Below, in pieces: positions 35,812-44,410 of a DNA stretch of 64,000 nt. The translations under genes were made by a program, and so were the position numbers. The stretch is from contig PAVS01000001.1 of assembly GCA_002713145.1 (NCBI GenBank), positions 373,632 through 437,631 on the forward strand, given 5' to 3'. The stretch comes from Halobacteriovoraceae bacterium. Its GTDB lineage: Bacteria; Bdellovibrionota; Bacteriovoracia; Bacteriovoracales; Bacteriovoracaceae. Position 1 is the stretch's first letter. The number at the start of each line of letters is the position of its first letter. The notes under the pieces are model-generated. The model was not told where the DNA came from. It ran no database searches and worked only from the letters and a program-made list of their open reading frames with translations.

Positions 35812-35847
35812 ATTTCAACGTGTTAAACTCTTTAAAAGGAGTGAAGC

Positions 35848-36375
35848 ATGGAATTTCAACCAGAAGTACTTATTTCAGAAGAAGAGCTAGCCCTACGCGT
35901 AAAAGCATTAGGTAACGCTATAACCTCAGACTTTGAAAATGAGGAAGTTCTTATTATTTGTATTCTGAAAGGGGCCTTTATGTTTTGCTCTGATCTTATG
36001 AAGGAAATCAACCTCCCAACGAGGCTCGACTTTATGCAATTGTCTTCTTACGGGGATGGAATGAAGAGTTCGGGAAGTGTAAAAATTGATTTAGATATTA
36101 GTGAATCGATCAAAGATAAAAACGTTATTGTTGTGGAAGACATTGTTGACTCAGGTTTAACGATGAAAACTTTGCTCGAACTTCTTCAAGCGAGAGGCCC
36201 TAAGGCTGTTAAGATCGCTTCACTTCTTTTTAAACCGTCAAAGAATATCCACAAAGTACCAATTGATTATTTGGGTTTTGAAATTGAAGATAAGTTCGTG
36301 ATTGGTTATGGGCTAGATTATGCAGGTCGATACCGTGAGCTTCCTTACGTCGGTGTCGTCAATGCGGGTAACTAA
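35848..36375 (+). CDS. hpt: Hypoxanthine phosphoribosyltransferase
   Basis: Purine salvage: makes IMP or GMP from hypoxanthine or guanine and PRPP. The 175 residues include LICILKGAFMFCSDL (pyrophosphate loop), the flexible-loop part LSSYGDGMKSSG and the PRPP motif VIVVEDIVDSGLTM. The C terminal IGYGLDYAGRYRELPYVG is typical. It has a clear AAGGAG ribosome-binding site. It lies 36 bp after tdk, and the GHMP kinase gene begins inside its 3' end. Confidence 0.96.
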   Translation: MEFQPEVLISEEELALRVKALGNAITSDFENEEVLIICILKGAFMFCSDLMKEINLPTRLDFMQLSSYGDGMKSSGSVKIDLDISESIKDKNVIVVEDIVDSGLTMKTLLELLQARGPKAVKIASLLFKPSKNIHKVPIDYLGFEIEDKFVIGYGLDYAGRYRELPYVGVVNAGN

Positions 36376-37387
36376 AGAGGGGAGTGTAAGAGTTGACCTT
36401 GTAGGAGGGACTCTAGATCTTGAGCCCATAAACCTGATCCTTCCTCATGTTGTGACATTGAATGTAGCGACTTCTCTGAAGGCAAGAGTTGTCATTGAAA
36501 CTCATGATGCCTCTGAATTAATTATTGTCTCGAGTGATTATAATAAAACTTATACCTATACTCCCGAGCAATTGAACGAACGTGATGTAGTCTATTCCAG
36601 TAAGTATGAAGAGATGGCATTTGTGCTTCAGATCCTTCTTTTGTTTGATATAAAAGGTGGACTTAAAATAACACTCTCTTCAGGTGCTCCGGCTGGTTCA
36701 GGTCTAGGCGGATCGTCTGCTATGGGAGTGACACTCTTTAGTGCTCTTTGTGAGTTACAAGGTTCCCAGCTAGATAAACATGAAATTGTACAAAAGGTAA
36801 AAGGCGTTGAAGCTCGAATATTAAATCAGGGTGTAGCCGGTTACCAAGATTATTATCCTGCATTGACGGGAGGAGTTTTAGCTTTGAAAGGTTCACCTGG
36901 AGAAATCCAATGTGAGCAGCTTTATTCGAATGACTTGACTGAGTTTTTAGAATCGCATTTAACGCTGGTGTATTCTGGTCTTTCACGCAACTCTGGAATC
37001 AATAATTGGGAAGTCTACAAAGGTTTTTTTGATAATGTGTTTCATGTAAGATCCGGTCTTCAAAGAATCTCTGAAATCAGTCAGCAATTTTATCAAAACT
37101 TAAAAAATAAAAATTACCCTTCGCTTTTGCAACTGATAGGTGAAGAAGGTGAAGCAAGAAAACAATTAGCACCTGGGATTGTTCCTCAGAAAGTGCAAGA
37201 ATTTCAAAGTCAACTAAGTGAGCAGGGCAACTGCTATGGAATTAAAATGTGTGGAGCAGGTGGAGGTGGGTGTTTTATCATCTCTCACGCCAAGGAGAAA
37301 GCAAATGAGGTCAAAGAATTCGCTGTAGAGTTTGACTTTAGGCCTTTAGAATTTAAGATCCAATCCCCACTTGAGGATCACGCGTGA
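36362..37387 (+). CDS. GHMP-family sugar kinase, heptose-kinase-like
   Basis: A GHMP small-molecule kinase of about 341 residues. N-terminal VRVDLVGGTLDLEP resembles the start of D-glycero-D-manno-heptose-7-phosphate kinases and related sugar kinases. The ATP loop is PAGSGLGGSSAM, and the C-terminal glycine motif is MCGAGGGGCF. The substrate is not certain; heptose, fucose or similar are possible. The frame is open back to an ATG at 36320, but ATG 36362 starts the conserved sequence and overlaps hpt by only 14 bp. No good ribosome-binding site is visible, so it probably relies on coupling to hpt. Confidence 0.8.
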   Translation: MRVTKEGSVRVDLVGGTLDLEPINLILPHVVTLNVATSLKARVVIETHDASELIIVSSDYNKTYTYTPEQLNERDVVYSSKYEEMAFVLQILLLFDIKGGLKITLSSGAPAGSGLGGSSAMGVTLFSALCELQGSQLDKHEIVQKVKGVEARILNQGVAGYQDYYPALTGGVLALKGSPGEIQCEQLYSNDLTEFLESHLTLVYSGLSRNSGINNWEVYKGFFDNVFHVRSGLQRISEISQQFYQNLKNKNYPSLLQLIGEEGEARKQLAPGIVPQKVQEFQSQLSEQGNCYGIKMCGAGGGGCFIISHAKEKANEVKEFAVEFDFRPLEFKIQSPLEDHA

Positions 37388-38340
37388 GTCATGTAGGGAG
37401 TGGAAATAGCACGATCGCTGGCATGAGCTTAGGAGGAGGGAAAAAAGAGAATTTTTTCTTCTGCCTTATTGAGTTTTATGAAACTGAAAACCGATGGTTT
37501 TTAAAATCGTTATACCAGGTCAAAGAGGAGAGTAATTTAACCCATGATGAAGTTATCACGACATGGGTGGAAGGCTCTGATGTAAAAAAAATGGTTGTCG
37601 ATTTTCCCTTGACCAGACCTCCTTGTGAAACTTGCCATTTGGTCTGTCCTGGAACTGAGCTTTGCCACAATGAAGAGGTCACTAGCGTTCGATCTCAGAT
37701 GAGGGCTTTACTGGGAGAGGATGGGAAACTTGTTCGCGAAAACCCTAAAAAATATGAGCAAGAAAGATTGGAGGACGACAAGGTCCAGTATTCTAAAAGT
37801 GTCTTAAGTAAGGAGACTAAAGAGCATATTTTATCTAAATCTTTCAAAAGGAAACTTAAAAAAGGGTTTATACCGTATTGGAATAGACCGATCGACTTTT
37901 GGGTTTGGAAGCATTATTACGATCAGTTGCTCTCTCTTTTTAATATTAGTTTTGATTCCTTCGGGAATGTCTCTGTTATGCTGATGCATAAATTTAATTA
38001 TCTTCTTCGTCATCTTCCCAGAGATTTAAAGATTATGGAAAGTGATACTTATTTATGTTTGATTGAGTTATACCGAGCAGGGATTGTGAATAAGAGGCAT
38101 CTATTGGATTTGAAGGATATTAGTCTTTCCGCCTTGGCTCGAGTGCAGATTGCCAAACAAATTGAAGCTAAATTAAATGTTTTTATTTATGAGAAAGATT
38201 TAGAGTTAATTTCAAAAAATCCAAAAGCATTTGACTCTTTCATACTGGCAATAATAGGGCGTTGCTATATTTTAGGACAGCTTCGAGAAATTGATATTGA
38301 TGAGAAGCGTGAAAGCTTTATCGTGCCCGATTTTTCTTAG
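37384..38340 (+). CDS. Hypothetical protein, possible RNase H-fold (DUF429-like)
   Basis: A 318-residue soluble protein I cannot place firmly. The first part (STIAGMSLGGGKKENF, later MVVDFPLTRPP) has the look of an RNase H-fold DUF429-type domain, with a strand, a Gly turn and an acidic residue before a Pro-Leu. A Cys cluster (CETCHLVCPGTELC) could bind metal. The second half is helical and basic. GTG 37384 overlaps the stop of the GHMP kinase gene (GTGA), so the two are coupled and perhaps work on one pathway. It overlaps a convergent gene by 23 bp. Confidence 0.6.
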   Translation: MSHVGSGNSTIAGMSLGGGKKENFFFCLIEFYETENRWFLKSLYQVKEESNLTHDEVITTWVEGSDVKKMVVDFPLTRPPCETCHLVCPGTELCHNEEVTSVRSQMRALLGEDGKLVRENPKKYEQERLEDDKVQYSKSVLSKETKEHILSKSFKRKLKKGFIPYWNRPIDFWVWKHYYDQLLSLFNISFDSFGNVSVMLMHKFNYLLRHLPRDLKIMESDTYLCLIELYRAGIVNKRHLLDLKDISLSALARVQIAKQIEAKLNVFIYEKDLELISKNPKAFDSFILAIIGRCYILGQLREIDIDEKRESFIVPDFS

Positions 38341-38824
38341 TCTTTGGTAAGATCTTAAAGTACCTCATTCCAAGATAGACGTAGAGGTATAAAAACATCG
38401 TTATAAGGGTCGCCCAGCTGAACGGAATTCTCTGACTGAAGACACTTCCAATAAGTTCTAAAGCCGACAATAAACAAGTTGAGAAGGTATAACCATAAAG
38501 AAACTTAACCGCAAAAGGTTTTCCTCTTCCAGCTAATGCGTACATGATTGCGTTAAAGGCAATGATTACTGTAAATGATAAAATAAAACTTGATTGTAAA
38601 ATTTCAACTAAGCTTTCGAATTCTTGCATGGAAAGATATCTAACTTCAGGATTCGTACGTTCCAATAAAGCATATATTTGCTCTCGCTGAAACAATCTAG
38701 GTAGCATTTTGGTCTTAATGTAATAAAGCAAAATACAATCAGCAAAAAGACTTATAAAGGGAGAGTATTTTGCAAAAATCTTCGGATTTACATTTTGAAA
38801 AATCTGATTGAGAAAAGCCTTCAT
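38318..38824 (-). CDS. Hypothetical four-helix membrane protein
   Basis: A 168-residue protein with three to four hydrophobic segments (about 23-40, 75-95, 100-125 and 133-155) and a basic C terminus (KTKKNRAR). There is no recognisable family. The N terminus has an amphipathic helix (LNQIFQNVNPKIFAKY). It is divergent from the antiporter gene, whose true start at 38873 leaves a 48-bp gap. Its 3' end overlaps the previous plus-strand gene by 23 bp, so it is boxed in by its neighbours. Confidence 0.55.
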   Translation of the reverse strand: MKAFLNQIFQNVNPKIFAKYSPFISLFADCILLYYIKTKMLPRLFQREQIYALLERTNPEVRYLSMQEFESLVEILQSSFILSFTVIIAFNAIMYALAGRGKPFAVKFLYGYTFSTCLLSALELIGSVFSQRIPFSWATLITMFLYLYVYLGMRYFKILPKTKKNRAR

Positions 38825-38872
38825 AAGTTTTATTATCTAGTTACTGCCAGTTATCGTCAAAGGAATACTGTT

Positions 38873-39796
38873 TTGATACCAGTCCTCATACTTATTTTAT
38901 CTATTGTCATTCTATATTTTGGTGCTGAGTTTTCCTTAGAAGGCTCGGAAAAGGTTGGTCTTAAACTGGGTATGTCTCCTTTAGCAATAGGTATGCTTTT
39001 GGTAGGATTTGGCACATCTCTTCCTGAGTTTTTCGTGGGACATATCGCAGCAGCTAGAGGGGAGATTGGGATTGCTCTAGGAAGCCTAATCGGTTCGAAT
39101 ATTGCCAATATGTTACTGATCTTGGGAATTTGTGGGCTTTTTACTAAAATTCCAAGCGGTGGCAAACCCATGAGAAATCAATTTATCGTTCATTTTGCAC
39201 TTGGATTTACTTTATGGTTTGTGCTTAGCCAATCAAAGCTTGATATCCTATCTGCTTCACCTCTTATTGGAATTTGTTTCGTTTATCTTTTTATGCTTTA
39301 TCGAGATTTTCGAAATGAGCCACCTATAGAAGCCAATCAAGACATTGGAAATATTCCTAAGCTCGTCATAAAAATGATGGCAGGTTTTGGAATGCTATAT
39401 TTAGGTGGAGAGCTTTTGGTGAAATCTGGAACAGACTTAGGTCTTATGATGGGAATTGATAGTTATATTATCTCAGCAATCTTTATTGCATTTGGAACTT
39501 CTTTTCCTGAGTTAGTAACGTCTCTTATTGCTTGCTTTAAAAAGAAAGATACAGAGTTGATTCTTGGAAATATTGTCGGTTCGAATCTTTTCAATTGCGC
39601 CTTTATTTTAGGGTCTCTTGGGATTTATGAATATCCTCTAGAGGGTGGGTTTCACTACGAACTAGTTGCCTTAATTGGAGGAGCGGGATTTTTAGTTTTA
39701 GTTTCTCTTTTAGGTCGAAGCTTTTATAGAGCGAGTGCGATTTTCTTTTTAGGCGGCTATGCCTTCATGGTGGGTCATTGGGTCAAAATTTTTTAA
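38873..39796 (+). CDS. Na+/Ca2+ antiporter family protein (CaCA, YrbG-like)
   Basis: A cation/Ca2+ exchanger of about 307 residues with ten membrane helices. Both alpha repeats are clear: GFGTSLPEFFVG with GSLIGSNIANMLLILG in the first half, and AFGTSFPELVTS with GNIVGSNLFNCAFILG in the second. The acidic Glu of each repeat, needed for ion binding, is present. I place the start at TTG 38873 (MIPVLILILS), with AAAGGAA at 38857-38863. The frame is open back to ATG 38795, but that would overlap the divergent gene. Confidence 0.9.
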   Translation: MIPVLILILSIVILYFGAEFSLEGSEKVGLKLGMSPLAIGMLLVGFGTSLPEFFVGHIAAARGEIGIALGSLIGSNIANMLLILGICGLFTKIPSGGKPMRNQFIVHFALGFTLWFVLSQSKLDILSASPLIGICFVYLFMLYRDFRNEPPIEANQDIGNIPKLVIKMMAGFGMLYLGGELLVKSGTDLGLMMGIDSYIISAIFIAFGTSFPELVTSLIACFKKKDTELILGNIVGSNLFNCAFILGSLGIYEYPLEGGFHYELVALIGGAGFLVLVSLLGRSFYRASAIFFLGGYAFMVGHWVKIF

Positions 39797-39809
39797 AAGG
39801 TAGGTTATT

Positions 39810-40247
39810 ATGACGGAACAATCTGTAATGGTTATTGTGGCAGCGCTCGTAAACTTCTTTATAGGAGGGTTTTGGTATAGCCTTTTTAAAAAACGTTGGT
39901 TAGAGGCTTGGGAGCTTGATGAAGCAGATATCAATCGAAAAGACCCTGCACCCTATCTGATTGCCTTTATAGGCTCTCTTTGGTGTAGTTATGGACTTTT
40001 TCTTGTTCTTAAACATATTCAGCCTAAAGACCTTTCTGAGTTATTTGCCATCGCAATAGGTCTTTGGCTTTTTATATTTGTGGGTATGGGTGCAAAACAC
40101 TACGCTTTTTCTCAAAGAAAGCTTTCGGCATTTTTGATCGATTATGGACTTGATCTTGTTGGGATTATCGTAATGTGTGGACTTTTATGGAGAGTTTACT
40201 GGTTCGAGTTAAACTCTAAATTTGCTGACGGGTATTCCCAAGTATAA
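39810..40247 (+). CDS. DUF1761 membrane protein
   Basis: A 145-residue protein with four membrane helices. The start VIVAALVNFFIGGFWYSLFKK followed by a loop and a second Trp-rich helix is the recognisable DUF1761 pattern. The function is unknown. It is 13 bp after the antiporter gene with AAGGTAG as ribosome-binding site, so the two are co-transcribed. Its last 52 bp overlap a convergent small gene. Confidence 0.8.
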   Translation: MTEQSVMVIVAALVNFFIGGFWYSLFKKRWLEAWELDEADINRKDPAPYLIAFIGSLWCSYGLFLVLKHIQPKDLSELFAIAIGLWLFIFVGMGAKHYAFSQRKLSAFLIDYGLDLVGIIVMCGLLWRVYWFELNSKFADGYSQV

Positions 40248-40528
40248 AATCCGTCGAAACTATTGATTCGCACTTTATATAAAGCGAGAGGGGTTCCCCC
40301 AATTCTTCTGACCTTGTCAGACCATTTCTGAATCTCAGAGTTAAGTTCCGTATTAGCTTTTTCCGCTTTTTCAGGATAATTCTCAAAAACTTCAATTTTG
40401 GTGTTTAAGGAGTTAATTTTATTTTTTGATTTGGCAGTAACGATCAATAATAGATCTACTAGGGCATAGGCCTGATCTTCAGTGAATTGAGATTCTGTAT
40501 TAACCGAATGTATCTGATGAACTTGCAT
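40196..40528 (-). CDS. Hypothetical 110-residue protein
   Basis: A small soluble, mostly helical protein that ends in a beta-type part (RRIGGTPLALYKVRINSFDG). The layout, two helices then a glycine turn and a final Trp-Glu strand, is a little like DUF2203 proteins, but I would not name it so. It begins directly after the smpB stop with no gap and is the last gene of the long minus-strand pal-to-smpB run. It overlaps the convergent DUF1761 gene by 52 bp. Confidence 0.6.
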   Translation of the reverse strand: MQVHQIHSVNTESQFTEDQAYALVDLLLIVTAKSKNKINSLNTKIEVFENYPEKAEKANTELNSEIQKWSDKVRRIGGTPLALYKVRINSFDGFYTWEYPSANLEFNSNQ

Positions 40529-40981
40529 TTACTCGTATTGCCCTTGTCTCAATTTTCTTTCTACTTCTTTTTGCTTGGTAGACTCTCTTTTGTCATGGAG
40601 CTTCTTACCTTTAGCTAAGGCGATTTCAATTTTGACGCGACCGCCTTTAAAGTATAACTTGGTAGGTATCAGTGTTTGACCCTTAGTGGCAAGTGATTTT
40701 TGGATATAGCTCAGCTCTTTTTCGTGCAGCAGCAATTTGCGTTTTCTATCCTCTTGGTGATTATCGTAGGTCCCAAAGGTATAAGGAGGAATATGGAGCT
40801 GTTTTACCCATAATTCGTTATTTCTATCAAAGTCACAAAAAGACTCAGTCATAGTGCATTTACCGGCCCTGAGGGACTTGACCTCGGTGCCCTGCAACAC
40901 AAGACCCGCTTCAAATTTCTCATCTAGAAAAAAGTCGTATCCCGCGCGTTTGTTAGAAGTAATGATTTTAATTCCGCCCAT
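40529..40981 (-). CDS. smpB: SsrA-binding protein SmpB
   Basis: Partner of tmRNA in rescuing stalled ribosomes. The 150 residues show the full OB-fold: NKRAGYDFFLDEKFEAGLVL, then GTEVKSLRAGK and the conserved LWVKQLHIPPY. The tail is basic and Lys/Arg-rich (KGKKLHDKRE), which in other bacteria enters the mRNA channel. The length is normal. It is 30 bp downstream of rsmA on the same strand. I did not find the ssrA RNA gene in this window. Confidence 0.97.
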   Translation of the reverse strand: MGGIKIITSNKRAGYDFFLDEKFEAGLVLQGTEVKSLRAGKCTMTESFCDFDRNNELWVKQLHIPPYTFGTYDNHQEDRKRKLLLHEKELSYIQKSLATKGQTLIPTKLYFKGGRVKIEIALAKGKKLHDKRESTKQKEVERKLRQGQYE

Positions 40982-41011
40982 AAAATCAATATAGCAAATT
41001 TGTTTTTAAAA

Positions 41012-41797
41012 TTATAGTGAGCTTAAATGATTCAAAAGGTCATAAACTTGTTTTAATTCCAATGATTCCGCCCTAGCAGTCATGATATCTGGCATCTCGG
41101 TCTTCAGTTCAACAAGTTGTTCATTGCTGAGCCCACCCTTTAGAACAGAACCAAGCTGCTTTCTTCTTTGGGAAAAAATGAGTCTGGTAAATCGGTCGAT
41201 TTTCGAAAAATCCTTGATGGCAAATAGAGGTTGGGACTTTCTGATATAACTCACTACTACTGAATGAACTTTTGGGGGAGGAGAAAAGCAGCCAGGAGCG
41301 ACTTTTCTTAATAGTTTAGAGTCAAAATAAATTGAACTAAGGGTTAAAAGTCCATTCGTGGTATTTTTTTGATCCCGAAAATATGTTTTTTCTCCCACTT
41401 CTTTTTGGAACATCAACGTCATATATGTGATTTGAGAGAGCTTAAGAAATTTTAAAAACAAGGGGGTTCCAACATTGTAGGGAAGATTGGAGACAAGCCA
41501 AACATTCTTATTCTCAAAGTTTTTTAATAATTTTTGCCAGTCGAACTCTAGCGCATCCTGATTGTAAACATGGGGGGTAAGATTCTTGAGATCATCAATA
41601 AAGCGATCATCTTTTTCAATCAAATAAAGGGGAAGATTTAATTGAGATAAAGCTTTGGTTAGTATTCCTGGACCTGGACCTACTTCAATGATGACCTCTG
41701 CATCTTTTGCAAAGTCCGTTGTTATCATCTCAATCGTCTTTTTATCCGTTAGAAAATGCTGACCTAGAGCCTTGTTTGCACTTGGAAGATTACCCAT
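41012..41797 (-). CDS. rsmA: 16S rRNA dimethyladenosine transferase RsmA (KsgA)
   Basis: Dimethylates two adjacent adenosines near the 3' end of 16S rRNA. The SAM site is IEVGPGPGILTKAL, the N-terminal KALGQHFLTD is present, and the catalytic NLPYNVGTPLFLKF follows. I set the start at ATG 41797 (MGNLPSANKALGQ), with AGAAGG at good spacing; this gives 261 residues, normal for the family. A frame extension to 41833 exists but would overlap tsaD much more. It overlaps the tsaD end by 8 bp. Confidence 0.95.
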   Translation of the reverse strand: MGNLPSANKALGQHFLTDKKTIEMITTDFAKDAEVIIEVGPGPGILTKALSQLNLPLYLIEKDDRFIDDLKNLTPHVYNQDALEFDWQKLLKNFENKNVWLVSNLPYNVGTPLFLKFLKLSQITYMTLMFQKEVGEKTYFRDQKNTTNGLLTLSSIYFDSKLLRKVAPGCFSPPPKVHSVVVSYIRKSQPLFAIKDFSKIDRFTRLIFSQRRKQLGSVLKGGLSNEQLVELKTEMPDIMTARAESLELKQVYDLLNHLSSL

Positions 41798-42842
41798 TTT
41801 GAACCTTCTGAATAAATCTTCCTCTCGCATCAATTGCTAAGCATTCTGGATATTGATGAGCATGATCAATATTTAATAATCCGAGATGAGCAATCATGGC
41901 ACCATTATCGGTACAAAACTCTGGTTTCACAATTTTAGTTTGCGGATATTTATTTTTAAAATCCTCTCTAATCATTGAATTACAGGCCACTCCTCCTCCA
42001 ATGACCAGATCAGTTGTCTTGGAATTAAAGCCTAGATTTTCAACCTGTTTAAAAGCGTATTTGGTTTTTAATAAAAGTGCTTTTGAAATAGCACTTTGAT
42101 AGGAGGCGCAGAGATCAAAGAACTCTTGGGAGTTTTGATCTTGCAGAAAGGAAGGATTTTTTTCTAAAAAAACTCTCAGCGAAGTTTTAAGGCCTGAATA
42201 ACTGAGTCGACTGTCGGCACTGGCCTTAAGGCCTATAGGAAAGTCGAATTTGTTGCGATCTCCTCTTTTTGCTTTTGCATCTACAAGATGGCCTGCTGGA
42301 TAACCAAGACCCAGAAGTTTTCCGCCTTTATCAAAAGCTTCACCTGCAGCATCATCAATAGTAGATCCTAAAACCTTAAACTCTCTGGAAGATTCCACCC
42401 AAAAAAATACACTATGACCTCCGCTGATAAGGAGACCAAGATAGGGGTAGGATACTTCTTCACTCATATGAATAGCTTCTAAATGAGCATAAAGGTGATT
42501 CACTGGAATTATGGGTTTTTTAATTAGGAGCGCTAAGGATTTAGCGGCATTGACACCAGTTAAAAGTGGCCCTAGTAACCCTGGCACAGTCGTAACTGCA
42601 ATGGCATCCAAATCATTTGGCTTGATGTTACTTTGCTCAAAACAAGCTTCAAGAAGGGGAGTCATTTTTTCGAGATGATTTCTTGCTGCAATCTCTGGCA
42701 CGACTCCACCCCACTTAGCTAAGCTTTCCTCCTGGCCAAATTTTAAATGGGAAAGCACATCCAACTTTGCTGAGGTTTTTTTTAGGAGTGCAACCGAGGT
42801 GTCGTCACAAGATGTTTCAATGCCGAGAATTATTTGAGTCAT
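41790..42842 (-). CDS. tsaD: TsaD, tRNA threonylcarbamoyladenosine synthase subunit
   Basis: The kinase-like subunit that transfers the threonylcarbamoyl group to A37 of ANN-decoding tRNAs. Motifs are GIETSCDDTSVAL, the metal-binding His pair in VNHLYAHLEA, the LISGGHSV loop, and a C-terminal Asp in CTDNGAMIAH. I start it at ATG 42842 (MTQIILGIETS, 350 residues), which overlaps the upstream stop as TAATG. The extension to 42866 is open but not needed. The partners TsaB, TsaC and TsaE are not in this window. Confidence 0.95.
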   Translation of the reverse strand: MTQIILGIETSCDDTSVALLKKTSAKLDVLSHLKFGQEESLAKWGGVVPEIAARNHLEKMTPLLEACFEQSNIKPNDLDAIAVTTVPGLLGPLLTGVNAAKSLALLIKKPIIPVNHLYAHLEAIHMSEEVSYPYLGLLISGGHSVFFWVESSREFKVLGSTIDDAAGEAFDKGGKLLGLGYPAGHLVDAKAKRGDRNKFDFPIGLKASADSRLSYSGLKTSLRVFLEKNPSFLQDQNSQEFFDLCASYQSAISKALLLKTKYAFKQVENLGFNSKTTDLVIGGGVACNSMIREDFKNKYPQTKIVKPEFCTDNGAMIAHLGLLNIDHAHQYPECLAIDARGRFIQKVQNG

Positions 42843-44410
42843 TATTCTTTTTTGTCTAGCGGACAAGCTACTTTTTTAAGTTGCTCAGCAAAATACTTCT
42901 CATCTAGGCTCGTGGCAAGTCCCTTCTCGTTTTTAATATACCACTCCGGAGACTGATCACGACTATGACAATTTAAACATTTCGATTGCATCTGATCAGC
43001 TGCTACCGGAGTATTCTCAGAAAAGGGGTGCTCAGCATCTTGGTTGTGGCAATTCAGACATTGAACATTTCCATAATTATGAGTGATTTTTTTCTCTTGA
43101 TCGTATTTTATCCAAGATTTAATGATTTCTTTTCTTTTTTGACCGGCAAGCTCTCTTACGGGATGTTCAAACTTAACTTTTTCTCCCAGTTCTTCCCAGT
43201 ATTTGTCGGAATCAAATCCTTCAACCTCACTAACGACCATATTACTCTTTGCGCTGAAACCATTGGGACTATTTAAACCTACGGAGTGACATTTTACACA
43301 ACTGGGATTATTGCTGGCTTTTGCATGAATCAAAGTAGAAAAAGAAACAGAGTGTGCTGTTTCTTGCCAGAATTCAACTTGCTTGGTGTGGCATTGAGAA
43401 CAGCTGATATAAGTTGGTATTCTATTGTCGGTGATTATCTGGTCTCCAAGTAAAGCTTGCTCCACAGCTAATATTTCATCGTATTCTGTTTTAAATTTAT
43501 CTAGCCATCCAACCATAGGGTTAGGCTTTGCTAGATCTTTTTTCTCATCGCGAATCTCCAAGAGCTCATACTTATCTTCTGTGTAGAACTTTAATTCACC
43601 TAAATAGTGATTCCTGGAAAGAACCTGAGCGATTTGAGTTTTATTAACTGTTCTTGCTTCAGTAAGAAACGTTTGGGTATGTGCCCCAATAATCCAGTCG
43701 AAAATTTCAAACTTCTGGGCCAGTTTTTCGTCGGCTTCAAAACCTGCATGTGAAAGAAGAATATTCTTGTTCTTAGGGTTTAGCGTTTTGACTATATTTT
43801 CTATTTCTTCATTTATAGGTTTGAAAAAATTTTTGTATTGAGGTTGAAGTAAACTTGGATCAACCAGCGAGACAAAAACATACTTGTCTTTACCTACCTC
43901 AATTTCGATTTTCTTTTGATGTTTAATCTTTAAGTTGTTAGTAGCATTAGACATTAAAAATTCAAATTTGTGTTTTTGAGAAAGGGCAGAAAGAAACTCA
44001 ACTCCTAGGGCAAAATCTTGATCTCCTGGTACAAAAATTCTCAGACCGAGTTCATCCATGGCTTCGGCTAATTTTTCAGCCTTATACCGAGCAGACTTCA
44101 AGTTATAATCAGGGATAATGGGAGTTTCGAAAAAAGTATCACCAGTATCGACATAGATTACCGGATGCTGAGATCTGATCTCGGTCATCTGCCCATAGAT
44201 TTGAGGTAATCCTCCTAAGGGAAATTTACGACATCCACAAGGATGAGTTTCACCGTTTATATTATGAGAAAAAAGAATGGAAAAAGTCTGGTCTTTTTTA
44301 AGAGCAATCTGATTGCTATAGCCTGAATCAGTTAATTTTATAAAATCACTGCAAGTGCTTAAGGTAAACGTGAGAAGGACAAGACCAAAAATTTTCATCA
44401 TTTGTTTCAT
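42842..44410 (-). CDS. Tetrahaem c-type cytochrome fused to a metallophosphatase-like domain
   Basis: A 522-residue exported lipoprotein. The signal ends in the lipobox LSTC. Residues about 40-290 look like a calcineurin/5'-nucleotidase-type domain (LFSHNINGETHPCGC, YVDTGDTFFE, LSHAGFEADE, IIGAHTQTFL). The C-terminal half has four CxxCH haem sites: CSQCH 337-341, CVKCH 371-375, CLNCH 451-455 and CLNCH 478-482, recalling cytochrome c554-type carriers. The fusion suggests electron transfer coupled to a phosphoester or metal site; the substrate is unknown. It follows the cpoB-like gene without gap. Confidence 0.85.
   Translation of the reverse strand: MKQMMKIFGLVLLTFTLSTCSDFIKLTDSGYSNQIALKKDQTFSILFSHNINGETHPCGCRKFPLGGLPQIYGQMTEIRSQHPVIYVDTGDTFFETPIIPDYNLKSARYKAEKLAEAMDELGLRIFVPGDQDFALGVEFLSALSQKHKFEFLMSNATNNLKIKHQKKIEIEVGKDKYVFVSLVDPSLLQPQYKNFFKPINEEIENIVKTLNPKNKNILLSHAGFEADEKLAQKFEIFDWIIGAHTQTFLTEARTVNKTQIAQVLSRNHYLGELKFYTEDKYELLEIRDEKKDLAKPNPMVGWLDKFKTEYDEILAVEQALLGDQIITDNRIPTYISCSQCHTKQVEFWQETAHSVSFSTLIHAKASNNPSCVKCHSVGLNSPNGFSAKSNMVVSEVEGFDSDKYWEELGEKVKFEHPVRELAGQKRKEIIKSWIKYDQEKKITHNYGNVQCLNCHNQDAEHPFSENTPVAADQMQSKCLNCHSRDQSPEWYIKNEKGLATSLDEKYFAEQLKKVACPLDKKE

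Noticed and set aside
35830-35846. ACTCTT / AGGAGT repeat before hpt
   Set aside because: Short, contains a G-T pair and is very A+T-rich; too weak to count among the masked sites.
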